DNA from: Agrypnia vestita
Taxonomy: Eukaryota; Arthropoda; Insecta; Trichoptera; Phryganeidae
Reading direction: 5' to 3'
DNA length: 64,000 nucleotides
NCBI GenBank assembly: GCA_016648135.1
Contig: JADDOH010002576.1
Coordinates: 119,372-183,371, forward strand
Below, piece by piece: positions 1-11,967 of the stretch (its first letter is position 1; each line of letters opens with the position of its first letter). A program made the translations under genes and the position numbers. The notes beneath the pieces are model-generated. The model had not been told where the DNA came from, did not search any database, and saw nothing but the letters and a program-made list of their open reading frames with translations.

Positions 1-508
1 TATGTATCTATAAATAATGGATAAACAAACAAGTAGACATTATTAAATCCAAAAATAATAGCGAAAGTAAAAAGAGAATATATAGAAAAAAATATGTATG
101 TAGCGTAGGTATATAAATGAAAACACAGTAGATATTTTTAAAAACAAAAAGCCATAAGGAAAGTAAAAATAATAAATATTTATTTTTACTTTCCCTATTG
201 CTAGAAAGATCTCACGTGTTATTTGCGGCCCCGGATGTGTATGTATCTCTTATTTAACTTTATTTACTCATATCTTGGGAACAGTACTATATAATATTAA
301 TTATTAGCTCATAACATTGTTAATTATAAATTTTTTTACATAGGACCTCAACCTTGACGATATACCATACCAAACTTTGGCGTTACACAGAATATTTAAT
401 TTGGCTACCTACGTATTGGGGATGTCTAGAAACTAAGTCAAAAGATTACCTGACGGAACGATGGGTCTTGTATTTCTTACACGATAATATTTCTGGACTG
501 GAAGGGGT
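1..508. other. AT-rich non-coding DNA
   Basis: No open frame with recognisable protein features and no strong repeat was seen. Composition is AT-rich, like the rest of the intergenic DNA here. Confidence 0.6.
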
Positions 509-746
509 CTACAAGCAGCTTTAGCTAGTAATTTCGTTCATTTTTTCCCTGGCGTGATGAAGGGTCCTGATTACATAAATGATGTGAAATTTTGGCGCTA
601 GCAAGCTTAAAAACAGTTATTTTAAGTTAAAAAATGATACATTTTTGACACTTCACGCCATAGATGCCCATACAAAATATATGTTTTTGCTGTTTTATTC
701 ATAGAAAATGCCAAATCACGTTTACCATAAGAGGGCTCATTCATTA

Positions 747-1474
747 AGGCTGCTTTACGTTGATACAGTAGCTGGCGCCAGCATCACTGGATTCCAGTGT
801 TGAATCAGCACTGCATCAATGTAAACGTGTTTCAATCTAGTCCAGTATCCAGTATCCAGCACTGGATCAAAATAGACCGGCCGCCTATTTTTCAATCCAG
901 TGACCGCCCCCCCACACGTCGCGCAGCCCGTGCCAGTGGCACTGGATCCGTATAAACACTACGCGCCAGTGAACGCCAGTCGCTAGCGCCTAATCTTTCA
1001 GTAACCTTGCGTTTTATTTGTCCAACAATTAACAAATCGAAAATGTCATCTAAAAATTGGTCTGATGAGGATCTCATTAAGTTTGTGCAATTATATAGTC
1101 AGGTAGAGTGCTTATGGAATTTAAAAACACAAAATTACCGTAACAAAAATTTGCGGTCTACTGCATTACAGAATATTTGTACTGCCATGAATATTGAGAG
1201 GTTGACTGTAGATGACGTTAAGGATAAAACAAAATCCTAGAGATGCACTTATTACCTAGAATGCGATAAAATAAAAAAAATGAAAGGTCTGGGGCAGGAA
1301 GGAGGAGGAGGAAATGTGAAACACTCATTTTTTAAGAATGCAAACGTGTAGTCACCGCAACAAAGCAGAAATGACTACCGGACGCGTGTAAATGACGCGA
1401 TCCAGTGCCAGTGCCAGTGCAGCGCCGGAATCCAGTGATGCTGGCGCCAGCTACTGTATTAATGTAAACAGCCT
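747..1474 (+). mobile_element. PIF/Harbinger-like element nested in the 3-kb element
   Basis: Inverted repeats of about 50 bp start AGGCTG and share the core AGCTGGCGCCAGCATCACTG. The element is flanked by TTA on both sides (744-746 and 1475-1477), the 3-bp target duplication known for PIF/Harbinger. The related copy at 25915-26640 shows the equivalent site without the insertion (around 26080-26095), which confirms the boundaries. Short CCAGT-containing motifs are repeated many times just inside both ends and may be transposase-binding sites. It carries a MADF-like reading frame but no DDE transposase, so it depends on another copy. Confidence 0.8.
1043..1351 (+). pseudogene. MADF (Myb/SANT-like) DNA-binding protein of a Harbinger element, broken
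   Basis: The frame starts MSSKNWSDEDLIKFVQLY and follows the MADF pattern: an acidic start, a Trp-Asn pair (LWNLKTQNYRNK), and a later stretch like IK..R..Y..E..K. An in-frame TAG at 1238-1240 interrupts the domain; the same frame then continues through a recognisable second half (CTYYLECDKIKKMKG and a Gly-rich run) to the stop at 1349-1351. Harbinger elements normally carry a small MADF/Myb protein next to the transposase; here only this gene remains. It lies inside the inverted repeats at 747-1474. The stop makes a functional protein unlikely. Confidence 0.65.
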
Positions 1475-3582
1475 TTATCTTTCGTGTCAACTATATCCAC
1501 GATCCTGGATTACGCCGGCGCGGTGCGGCGGACTGCCATCAGTATAATGAATGCCTCGCATTAGCTGAGAAAAAATTATTGAGTATATGAATTTAGAGAT
1601 TATTGTTCCCAAAAATATTTGTCGTTTTATGCACATTATTTGATTTTTAAAATGCGATTCTTTTTGTGTTGGATTTGTGTCATAGGATTTATTTATATTT
1701 TGACACAAGGCAATGATGGGCCGTAGCAGGCGAGTATTCGGGGGCACAAACACGTGGAACGCCCCCACGACAGTCTTGCCACTAAACCATATACAACGTA
1801 ATATATTTTCTTTAAGGCTAGACATCCGTTTCACAAACATGCGAATCTGTCAAATTACGTCGATAGATCATGCGCTTTCAAGCCGTGCGCGAGATGTCAT
1901 CTGAGCGTAAATCTAATAAAACTTACACTTTTGTCACATATTTATGGTATACGTTGCTAAAACAGTAAGGTTTTGATAGAACGAGATGGTCATATATGCT
2001 TCGATTTCGTCGGCGTCAAGCGTCCCCGCAGAATTACTTCAGCTACAGTCAAAATATTTACTTATTTAACCTTTGACAAATGATCTTATATTATTTGAGT
2101 CGACTTATTATTTTCCGCAAACAATTCAAGAATCATATTAATAATTCCGAACTCCTTTTTGTATCAATGAATATCATAATATGACAATCACAAAATTTAA
2201 AATTACGCCCAAGCGCATACCACGTGGGTGAAATGTTTATTATTTTAATTTTCGACAAGTTCTCATATTTTATTTACGTCGCATTATTACTTACTGTATA
2301 GAATTTAAAAAACATATTAGTAATTCTGAATTACTTTTCAAATCATAATGTACATTATGATTTGACATTATAGATAGGCAAAAAACAATACATTATAGAT
2401 TGGCAACGCACTGCGCACGGCGAACGGCATATACAGTCTGCATTTTGACTCGTATGGAATCTTGAGTTGAAGTTGGACCGTAGCTGGACTAATAGGTACT
2501 TGTAGACTGAAATAATGACGCGCGTTCTAAAAAAGCTAAAAAGGACGAAACCGTTCCTCAAATGCATAAAAACCCTTATGATATTGGAGATATCAATTGC
2601 TTTTGAGCGATAATATAATAATAATTCATATAAATGTCAAATTTGGCGTCGAAGTACGATTAATAGTGAAATAAATGATGAGGAATATTCGGCTACATAA
2701 ACACGTCTAGCCTCTGCCGCGGCCATTGGCATATGATCGGCATTCTGATGTACAATATGAGGATGTCGTTTTTCATACTTTAGAATTTTTATTTTAAAAT
2801 AATAATTAACATGTTTCTAATAAAATATGTAATTTTTTAATAGTGAATGAAGACTAAAAGTACAGATATAAATGCAATATATCGTTTAAAATCATCTAAA
2901 AATCAAAAAATCATCAAAAAACGTAAAAATTTCTTGCAAATTTAAAACATTATAACTTTATTACTATTGAATATTTCTTAATTCTGTAAGTAAAAATTCT
3001 AGATAATTAAGTGAGCTTTAGAAATATAAAAAACATAGTATTCTTACATATAAATATAAATTAAATCTCTGTTTTCCCTAGAACACTAAAAACGATTTTT
3101 TTGGCCGCGGCCTGACAATGAAGGCTTACATTTTCTTAATTATTGTAAACAATGTACAGTTTATTACTTTTATATAAAAAGGAAGGTTTTATCTAAGTTA
3201 TCGCCTTAAAAAAATTGCAGTTTATCATATAAATTCTGATATAAATGTATAATAAAAACCTACATTTTCGTAAAAAACGCCGAAATATGCATTTGCAGTG
3301 AATGTGCCGCCTTAATGAATGTTTTTTTTGGGTTAGACACGGACGCTTCTACCTAAATAATCAATGTCTATGTTTTGCTTATATATTACTTTTTTCTAAT
3401 CTATGGTGAATGATTATTCAAACATCAAACATTTATGGTTTTTAGTGTCAAAAATGTATCATTTTTAACTTAAAATAACTGCTATTAAACTTGCTAGCGC
3501 CAAAATTTGACATCATTTATGTAATCAGGACCCTTTATTATGCTAAGAATTTTTTTTAACGAAATTGGTGTTTCGTTGCCAA

Positions 3583-4008
3583 TCCTAACTTATTCCGCAG
3601 CTTCTCGATTTCAAGTAAACTCAATCTTTTCTACTAATTCCAACATGATCTTCAAAACATCAACATCGACAGTCTTTAAATTATATGCTAAATTTTTCGT
3701 ATGTAGTGCAAACTAGTTTGCCAAACTTAATATTTCTATGTTAAATAAATTTATATTTAAATAAATTGTAAATTCTTGTCATCTGACAATTATTTATTTT
3801 AATTTCACAGTATACCTACGCTATCACAGAGATAATCATATTTATATGTATGTTATTTTTAATATTTATTTTTACATGGCTTTATACCACACATTTGAAA
3901 AATCTATATTCTTATGTTCTACTTCTGGTTAGTCTGTGAACGGCTGGAACTTGGTTCCGATTGCTCCCTAATATGACGGTAAGGCATATCGGACGGGGGC
4001 CAGGGCGC
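3583..4008. other. AT-rich non-coding DNA
   Basis: No coding signal or recognisable repeat seen between the 3-kb element and the GA tract. Confidence 0.5.
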
Positions 4009-4067
4009 AGGAGAGAGAGGAGAGAGAGAGAGAGAGGAGAGAGCAGAGAGAGAGAGAGAGTGAAGAG

Positions 4068-4107
<40 letters not shown>

Positions 4108-4120
4108 TATATATATATAG
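4009..4120. repeat. (GA)n microsatellite followed by (TA)n
   Basis: About 95 bp of slightly interrupted GA dinucleotides, then about 14 bp of alternating TA. The Arg/Glu-rich open frame across it is a by-product of the repeat. Confidence 0.95.
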
Positions 4121-4893
4121 ATGATAAACTATATATATTATATATTTATTAAAAGAGTTAAGATGTTATTATGGTCGTTAGATTTAACTGTAAATAGTTG
4201 CGGATATTTTATACGAACCGTATGTTTATCCGAGAAACGATTCTCGAAGTTTCGTTGAATGCTTATTCAACGTCATCAGGAGGACAACCTTTACCCGCAA
4301 AGGGAATCTCTGTCACTTCACCAGATTTGACAAGGCAAAAATATTTTGCCATCGTACATTAAAGGGTTAAAAGTAAAACATTCATTTAAACAGAAGTTAA
4401 CAAAGTGGTTACTAAATGTAGGTAGACTTAAATATGAAAGCAATGTGTCAAATGTAACAGCTTAGATTCTATTGTAAATCGTTTTTGTGTGTATTGTAAT
4501 TCAAATACCTTCTCTAAATATGATTTGATTTTTTTTCTATGTGATGTGAATTATATGTAATATGTTTTGATTTTATCTCTATCTGAAGTGAATTTGTTAA
4601 GTGCACTTTATAATTATTACACACTAATTATTAACTGAATTTCAAAAACAGTAGAGGTAGTTGCTTTAGAACAGACTAGTCTAGTTAAGCAACTACCTTT
4701 ACCTTTTCTATGTAAAAAATAAACTAGAATAAATAAAATAATAATAAAAAAAAATTATTATGAAATTGAATGAAGAAAATTTCTCCAAAGTTTTTACTAC
4801 CAGCTACGAGATACCCTTTATATCATATAAATAATTTGAAGGCTTGTATTAAATGTAGTCTGGTGAAAAATCTTCACTTGATTTTTCTAACAT
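4121..4893. other. AT-rich non-coding DNA with one imperfect palindrome
   Basis: No coding signal. An imperfect inverted repeat at about 4649-4701 pairs GGTAGTTGCTT with AAGCAACTACC around a short centre containing ACTAGTCTAG. Confidence 0.5.
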
Positions 4894-5223
4894 TTGGCAG
4901 AATTCTGAAATAAGCGATATTGCTATTTATGTATCTTGACTGTTATTGTATAATATTGTAATGCCAATATGTAATTGCAATTTTGAAGTTTAAAGTTTGA
5001 CTGGTTTGAAATTCAATAAATTCAATCAATTAGAAAGCTCATTATTCATACTTGTAAATAACTTAACCTTTGTTTACGTTTTAGAGCTTTCTGATTGATT
5101 GAATTCATTAATTTTAAACCTGTCAAACTTAAAAAGTCAAAATTGGCGGCATTCATTACAATGTTATACAATAAATGTTAAGATTCTGAAATAGCAATAT
5201 TACTTATTTCAGAATATGGCCAA
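4894..5223. mobile_element. Foldback MITE, family A (complete)
   Basis: The left arm (about 4894-5040) and right arm (about 5085-5223) are inverted copies of roughly 140 bp around a centre of about 45 bp. The arms share the words TTCTGAAAT, TTGTATAA, AGTTTGAC and AATTCAATCAAT. Single arms of the same family occur at 23335-23480 and 30053-30180, which shows that it is a dispersed element. Confidence 0.8.
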
Positions 5224-6427
5224 TTTTAAAGACTTTACGTTCGAACCCCATTTTAGTACGAATAATTTGAGAATTCATGATTTTATGGAATCGCAAAGAA
5301 TGACGCTAGATATCAGCCTTCTGATTCGGCCATTTCTAGCATAGGGCATTTCGTTCTGAGTAATCATAAAAACCCTGTGTCGGCAGGAAGTAGATCTCAT
5401 GGCTCCGCAACAACAACAACTAGATTGGACAGGAATAAGGACTGCGGAAGAGCTAGTGTAAGCCTCTAGAGACAGGGAGATCTACTTTCAAGAGATAGTC
5501 AACATTGGGGGGACCTGACACGCCACTAGGAGAAGAACAATGATTATTTGATAATGACGACATCTTATATACATTTTTATGGATCAGGCTGTTATTCATT
5601 CACCTATTTTGTGGGCCAAGTATGTCCCACGGATATTTTATTTCTAAAGGTTTAATTCCCTTTTTAGTATCCCTAAAAAAAATCTGTTAGAAAGGAATAT
5701 AAAATATAAAATAATCGATGTTAAATTTATTTTGAATTGAGTTTCAACTGCGCGTCGGTGTCGCGACGCTGTTATAGAAATTTAAACAAACCTGTGTAAT
5801 ATATATCCCATGTATAGAACATAAAAAAAAATGTAATAAAACATTTCTCATGGAGAAAGAATAATGATTATTACTCTGCGCTCATGTACGTTCAATATCA
5901 TTGACCTAAGACTTGAATGGCGGAGATAAACAAGTTTCACATCCCGGGAATGTGAAAGAATGCATGAAAAAATTGTCTTCATTTCCTAACATTCAGCTTC
6001 ACATTTATAAATGTACATGGACTACCGTCGTTGTTTTCCAATAATTTCTCGAGTGGCCTTTTATTACAAAAACAAATTGAATACACTGAATAAACTGTCT
6101 ATTCGTTAAACATTGTAGGTAGGTACACCATATATTTGAGCAGAGCAATTATTTTTTTGATGACAGAGTAATTTCATTGTTGCAACCTAGCGACATATGT
6201 ACCCTAGCAAACAATGGTATAGAAAATAGTACGCCAGGAAAATAATGCTTTTATTTGTAGGTAGGTATATCGATAATTGAAATGTGGTAATCAATAATTA
6301 AGAAAAAACAATAAATTTGCTAACGCCCATCAATCATGATTTATCTGTTTTTAGACTATCACTGGTGTAGCGAGACATTTTTATATGGCATGCAAGGTGA
6401 AATAAAAGTATATGATAGTATGAAATT
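5224..6427. other. AT-rich non-coding DNA
   Basis: No supported gene. A short stretch at about 5390-5530 has a composition that might be a worn retrotransposon tail, but it could not be assigned. Confidence 0.45.
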
Positions 6428-6584
6428 GGAAATAAAAACACTTGTTTTTTAAATTCTACATTTTTAATTTTGATTAATTTAATTTCTGAGACGTGATTCC
6501 GCCTTAAAAGGTGAATCGCGTCTCAGAAATTAAATTAATCAAAATTAAAAATGTAGAATTTAAAAAACAAGTGTTTTTATTTCC
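6428..6584. repeat. Near-perfect long hairpin, 72-bp arms
   Basis: Arms 6428-6499 and 6513-6584 are reverse complements with one mismatch (T versus C near the loop) and a 13-base loop. Transcribed, it would form a very long RNA hairpin. The near identity of the arms implies recent origin or conversion. It may be a young foldback MITE, or a hairpin-RNA precursor. Confidence 0.9.
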
Positions 6585-7436
6585 GCATGTGTGATTGTTG
6601 AGTTCTATAAACATACCTCTGAAACAATAAACTTACCGAAGTAGTTTAATCTTTGGTAGTCCAGAAACCCATAAACTGGATAGAAATTGGATACCAGGAG
6701 TCTGATAAGTTAGTTTTACCTGCCTAAGTATAATATTTAGTTACGTATAGTTCGTGGATAAAAAAGTTAAAATGTTTTTCTTTTCAATTCAACATAACAA
6801 AGTCAAAATCTCATAACTTATACATCGTTTCATTAGAACAACAATTTATCCGACATTTTCATTAATCTGACTTATTGATCGTTAAAGTTACGAATTTTAA
6901 TTTTCTGATGTCTTCCACGGAGATTGATTCACCACACAAGAGATTTTTTATTTATAAAAATTTTGCTTCAAATACAATTTATAGTAATAAATTTATTCCT
7001 GATTTAGAGATATAATATAATTTTATTATTTGCATTCAAATTCACAGATCTTGTTCTAAAAAATATTACAAGTGCTACTAAAATATAACTTTGATGATAT
7101 TTTATCATCCTAACTACGTAGAAATTTTGTGCATTTGTAATACAGTTTAAAAAAATAATATTGATGCAGTATCTGAATTTTTGGTCAATATCGACCAAAA
7201 TATCAAATTAATTATTCTTTGCTGTTTAAAGAATATTAACTCGATGAGCAAATTTATAACACGCGAAAAAGCATTAATGATTATTTTTAAAGCTGTTGCT
7301 GGAATCTTTACCAAGATATGGCAAATGTCAAACAACTCCTTTATATTTCAATCTTGCATTATTGTAAAAGTGATTTGCCGTCTGCCCCAGGCTGTCCGGG
7401 CCATCACTACGCCTTTGTGTTGCATCCTAAATGTCC

Positions 7437-7481
7437 AAAATAATCGCCAACTCATTATTTTAATGAGTTGTCGATTATTTT
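7437..7481. repeat. 45-bp palindrome
   Basis: AAAATAATCG...CGATTATTTT with inner CAACTCATTA/TAATGAGTTG: nearly perfect inverted repeat. It explains why open frames on both strands here encode similar peptides. Confidence 0.8.
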
Positions 7482-8451
7482 CAGTTGAACTCCTGTGGGA
7501 AACTGTTGCAATGTTTCCGCTCGGACGCGAGATGGCCAATAACAGTAACGTTAATGGTAATCCGCTGCGATACCATGCTAATTTAGACATTTAATTGGTT
7601 ACGTTTTTCATTTAACTGTTCATTGAACATGATTGTGCGTTACTAATAAATTACTCAAAAATCTCCTGGCAATTTTCATGGCATGGGTCAATAAATAGAT
7701 ACTTTTGCAAATATAATTTTCGTACGGTATTTTCGTTAAAGGGAATCGTGCGATATTTGTTTAAATAAATACAAATATTATTTGCGTGAATATACCTTTA
7801 CTAGAGATTATTCGCACAAGAAAATATTTTGATATATTTTATTTTACATGTTTTTTGGAGATCGGAATTATTAAACAATTCAATTTATTTCATAATTTAA
7901 TTTACTTCCAAATTCAATTAGCAACTTACAAAAGAAATGATTGAAATATTACATTGCTTTAATTATCCTTTTTTGGAAATCGTAAGTTGGCCGACTTTTT
8001 ATTGTAAAATATATTTATGGTATCTACAGTTGTTTTGTTTTCCACTCAGAATATAACAAATACATAATCTCATTTCCTGGACGGCATTATATATGTTTGA
8101 TGTATTCTTTCATCATTTCTCTGTTACTCTGCTTTATTTTATCACAATTTTCTTTTGAGAATGGCGTGTGTGCCGTACAAATATAATAAAGAAATGTGTA
8201 AATATATTTTTATGTATTTGTACAGTTCAAAGGATTTATATCTGGACTACATTCCTAATTAGGAACTAAGTTTTATAACATCAATCTATCGATCGAACTA
8301 TAACGAGATACCATCCAGAGCTTGCCACATTGATATATTATTTATGACACAGGCTGAGTTCAAAAGTGAAATATTGTATATAAACTTGGTTGAGCATGTG
8401 ATTCATGCTCGTCATAGACACACGGTGTTGACCTTGGAACTCGTGCACCCG

Positions 8452-8487
8452 GGAATGATTACTAGATTCACATCTAATAATCATTCC
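8452..8487. repeat. 36-bp palindrome
   Basis: GGAATGATTA and TAATCATTCC pair across a centre of 16 bases that is itself largely self-complementary. Confidence 0.75.
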
Positions 8488-8915
8488 TAAATAGTATGTA
8501 TTGATTATTCTTTATATTGTTCTTAATATTATTTACAATTAATTTATCATTAAGAAATTCTTTATTATTAATTTATCATAAACAGTGTATGTATTAGTGT
8601 ATTAGGGGCCATTCAAGTATTACGAAAGCAGAATTTTAGTAATTTTTAACCCCCCCCCCCTTGTCAGCAAAGGTAAGCAAAGCTCTTATTCCCCCCTCCT
8701 GTGCGTAACATTGGTATATATTTTTTGAAATCAGTTCAGATTTCTTTATTGTTATTCATGAGCAGCAGTTATAAGGTCTAGAATTAAGGAATTTATAGAC
8801 TGTAAAGGAATTTAATCCATATTTAATATTAATTCAAGCAAATTATTAGCATCGTTTTTAAATATTTTATTCTTAATCAATATATTACGACGTGAAGTTC
8901 TGTTGCTCCCAACAG

Positions 8916-8990
8916 AACTCCTCGTCGCCACCAGTTTTGCTCAGTCGGAGAAGAATCGGACTCACCTTACTTCTACAATTCAAACTCAGG
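8916..8990 (+). other. Exon-like open segment, possible upstream exon of the Cdc25 gene
   Basis: A pyrimidine-rich acceptor (TTCTGTTGCTCCCAACAG) is followed by 75 bases with an open frame reading TPRRHQFCSVGEESDSPYFY and then a GT donor (AGG/GTAC). Ser/Thr-Pro and Arg-rich content suits the regulatory N-terminus of a Cdc25 protein, and the segment lies about 3 kb upstream of the first sure exon on the same strand. Its phase (ends with two bases of a codon) does not join directly to the exon at 11968, so another exon would be needed. It could be chance. Confidence 0.2.
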
Positions 8991-9234
8991 GTACTTCCGG
9001 TGTCGTGTACGCTGCACTTCAGCTGTCTCTCACTTTAACTTATTTTAAGTTGCAACAGTTCAATGACTAGGGTAATACAATGAAACATTATTTAGATGAA
9101 GGGGAATTTATTCAAATGAATTTTAAACAGAAATTAATAATGCCACAGAAGGTGACAATTTTTTATGAAGTATTTTTGGGAATTTTGCACATTGAAACCC
9201 TTTTTTTTACAATAAATTGAGGTGAAGATTAATT

Positions 9235-9348
9235 TACCACGCCTCGACATCAGCGCTAGCGGCCGCGTCATACAAGGATGGAAAAGACAGTGGAACTAAA
9301 TACTTTTATACTACTGGCGGTGACGCAGCGCGGTGTCGGTGCGTGGTA
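9235..9348. repeat. Short inverted-repeat element, 114 bp
   Basis: TACCACGCCTCGACATCAGC at the left and its diverged reverse complement at the right (...GTGTCGGTGCGTGGTA), arms of about 22 bp. Probably a small MITE; no target duplication was certain. Confidence 0.55.
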
Positions 9349-10186
9349 ATCACATTCTGCAGATTAATGAACATCTGGGCAAAATTTCTATATCACATTT
9401 AAAACAATGAAGCTACAATAGTCTGGCACAAACACCGCTTCCGCACGTGCTTAGCAATGTTCCTTTTTTTTTTTAAAACAGCTCGACCTGATGCACATGT
9501 TCTTGTATTTACGGAGTCAGATAACACGCAGCTCGCTCCAGGCGTGATGTGAAATTGATTATTAGAGAGAATTGGAATACCAGGCAAGTCGTGGTCTTCA
9601 TTTTGCTGGCCTCGCATCTGAAGTAGGATTGCTCCCTTATGGGTCCAGAGAACAACCGCGCCCCGAGGCTTTGGGCTGCCGATGCAGATGATTACCGGAA
9701 CATCACCTCTGCAGCTGCCCCCCAGGCGTTGCAATGGATTCATCTTTCACTCCATGCTGCGTCACCTGGCCATGGTGCGAAGCGCTCCTGTGGAAAAACC
9801 CTCTATTAAGACGAAAGACATTATTAACAACCAATCATGTAATTTCACATGTTATCTTTATGCCACTTCAAATTGCGTCTCTCGCAATGAGCTTACCTAT
9901 TAACACGAGGGTTCACAGAAAGGTTCACATCTTGCGTGCTGAATCAGATCAGATTTCGAATGCACCATTTTGTAATATCGTCCCCGCCGTTCGCGACCGC
10001 TGTGAAATTATCTGCAGTAGACCAAAGACATTATTTTGTTCCATGGAGTATTTGCGGTACCTACGCGGTTAGAAATCAATTTTTGGTGCAGATAGTTGGT
10101 GCGGGGATCGATAAATTCATTTATTTAGAGGTTTCGCGAAGAGGTGTGACGAACAGAGGTTGCTACGTCACAATATATATATATAT
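9349..10186. other. Unassigned DNA of mixed composition
   Basis: Less AT-rich than its surroundings between about 9560 and 9800, with overlapping open frames on both strands (longest 9399-9743 on the minus strand, 114 residues). No family was recognised in any frame and no splice pattern singled one out. It may be old transposon DNA or part of a Cdc25 intron. Confidence 0.35.
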
Positions 10187-11122
10187 CGACGGCTCCTACG
10201 TATAATATCGTAACCCACAAAATTCAATTTTACAAGAGAAGGATTTGAACATATTTTTGTCCGGTATAAATCTAAATATTGCCCAATTTTTTTGAAATTT
10301 CGTTTCAATATTTTACTTTATACTGTAGTTTCATAAATAATCACAAAAAAGTCGAAATTATTAACGGTTTTTGTAGAAATGCACATACGTTATTATACTT
10401 CGGAAAAGACGGGTCGTAAAACATTGTATAAATGACTTACAACATTTTACTTCGGAAAAGACACAACGTAAAATAACGTAAGTGTTACATACGATAATTT
10501 TCTTATGTTATTTTCTCACGCATATTATCGTAAGTGTTACATACGATAATTATTTATGTTATTTTCCAACTTATGTTATCGTAAGTGTTACATACAATAA
10601 AATTATCTTATGTTATTTTCCAACGCAAATCATCGTAAGTATTACATACGATAGTATGCTTCGTAAAAAAATTTGTGATTGTTTGAGATACGATAAAATA
10701 CGTCTGAAAAAAACGTTATTTATTGCAAAATATTTTTTTTTCTTTCTTGGAAATAAAGATATAATTAAATACATATGAAATACACAAAAAACTAAAAAAC
10801 ATTGATTTGTGGATTTTTTTATTTTTTTTTAATTTTTATTTATATTTTTTATTTATTAATTTTTTTTTTTTTTTACATCTCAGACCCACAAAACATCACA
10901 TTGATATTTGTCTGTAGGTGCATCAATACATATATATAAATAAATTGTATTTACCAGAAATACATTCATATTAATTAATTACAATAGATCTTATAAACTC
11001 AAATACAATTCTACAATACTATACAACAATACAAGAAAAAATACAAATATTACCAAAATCAAAATAAGTCTTTTTTATTTAATAACATATTCATATTACG
11101 ATATTATACGTAGGAGCCGTCG
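10187..11122. mobile_element. 936-bp element with perfect 27-bp inverted ends, flanked by microsatellite
   Basis: 10187-10213 (starting CGACGGCTCCTACGTATAAT) is the exact reverse complement of 11096-11122. The left end abuts (TA)n and the right end abuts a long CATA array, so it appears to sit within TA-rich simple sequence. Inside are a 52-bp tandem repeat (10477-10660) and T-rich DNA; no transposase was seen. Confidence 0.75.
10477..10660. repeat. Tandem repeat, about 52 bp x 3.5
   Basis: Units start at 10477, 10529, 10580 and 10634 with CGTAAGTGTTACATACGATA or close variants, followed by TTATGTTATTTTC. The 98-residue open frame over it is repetitive and non-genic. Confidence 0.9.
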
Positions 11123-11124
11123 AT

Positions 11125-11300
11125 ATATACATACATACATACATACATACAAACATACATACATACATACATACATACATACATACATACATACATACAT
11201 ACATACATACATACATACATACATACATACATACATACATACATACATACGTACATATGTACATACATACATATATACATACATACATACATACACACAT
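11125..11300. repeat. (CATA)n tetranucleotide microsatellite
   Basis: About 170 bp of CATA repeats with few interruptions. The Met-Tyr-Val-Cys open frames on the minus strand are repeat artefacts. Confidence 0.98.
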
Positions 11301-11967
11301 GACTGCGTACAAAATTTTTGTACTCAAATCTAAAGTATAGTTTTCGGTGTACGCTGCTTTCAAGAGGACACTAACGAATTTGCCGCTGGGTGGTTGACAG
11401 CTATTAAGCCATACAACCGAAAAATGAAAGAAAAATATATTTAGAAACTAGACATATAGATTTATAGCATCACGTAGGGGAATTTCGACATCTAAAAAAA
11501 AAAGAAAATGGCAGATTAATGGATTTTATTTTCGATTTTTATAGAAAATTTTCATTATTTATTAATAAAAAAAAATAGAAGGAGGCTCTTTGTAAAAAAT
11601 CCCTACGTGGTGCCATAGAGACTGCATTTTTAAACAGTTTACGACTTAGCACATGCAAATCGGATGTATAGTTTTTCTGATATGCTGTCAAAGTTTTGCT
11701 GAAGTATAATTCAACATACAAACAAAAAAATTTAAACCGCTGTATCTCCGTCAATTTTACAAATTTCTTTAAAATACTTGGTAAGAGCATTCATAACAAA
11801 TGCATCTCTCAGCAAATGAAAGAAAAAGATATGACAATTTTTTTTTTCACAGTGGTCTGGGGCCTTAAGGAGGGCTTCAGTCCATCCCTGTACACTTTAT
11901 ACCGTGTTGACAAATGAGTTGTTTGGAATTACGTGTTGGAATGAAATATGTGTGTGTCATATTGCAG
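11301..11967. other. Non-coding DNA, probably intron upstream of the first recognised Cdc25 exon
   Basis: AT-rich, no family recognised; it ends in a splice acceptor (GTCATATTGCAG) at 11967. Confidence 0.5.

Larger units (their letters stand above)
509..3582. mobile_element. 3-kb terminal-inverted-repeat DNA element, copy 1
   Basis: Sequence at about 531-641 reappears inverted at about 3448-3565, including the blocks CTAGCGCCAAAATTT and ATCATTTATGTAATCAGGAC. The outermost bases are diverged, so the ends are approximate. The interior between about 641 and 1830 and the right arm also match the shorter copy at 25915-26640, which lacks roughly 1815-3315. I recognised no transposase, so it is probably non-autonomous; the superfamily is not assigned. 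A Harbinger-like element is inserted at 747-1474. Confidence 0.75.
6585..8915. other. AT-rich non-coding DNA with two short palindromes
   Basis: No protein family recognised. Palindromes lie at 7437-7481 and 8452-8487 (listed separately). A block at about 8604-8720 beginning GGGGCCATTCAAGTATTACG with a run of C resembles a common insect transposon end, but no partner end was found. Confidence 0.45.

Noticed and set aside
3961..4152. Arg/Glu-rich 63-residue open frame
   Set aside because: Lies on the (GA)n repeat; no conserved feature.
5380..5530. Possible end of a LINE polyprotein
   Set aside because: Only a vague resemblance (a DR-containing segment between stops); not enough to assign.
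7181..7594. 137-residue open frame on the plus strand with a mirrored one on the minus strand
   Set aside because: The similarity of the two comes from a 45-bp palindrome; no family or codon signal.
8604..8720. Transposon end with a poly-C run
   Set aside because: Looks like a known type of insect repeat end, but no matching second end or duplication was found.
9399..9743. 114-residue minus-strand open frame
   Set aside because: No recognisable family, overlapping open frames on the other strand, no splice or promoter context.
10482..10778. 98-residue repetitive open frame
   Set aside because: Tracks the 52-bp tandem repeat.
11091..11363. Long Met-Tyr-Val-Cys-repeat open frames on the minus strand
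   Set aside because: Pure product of the CATA microsatellite.
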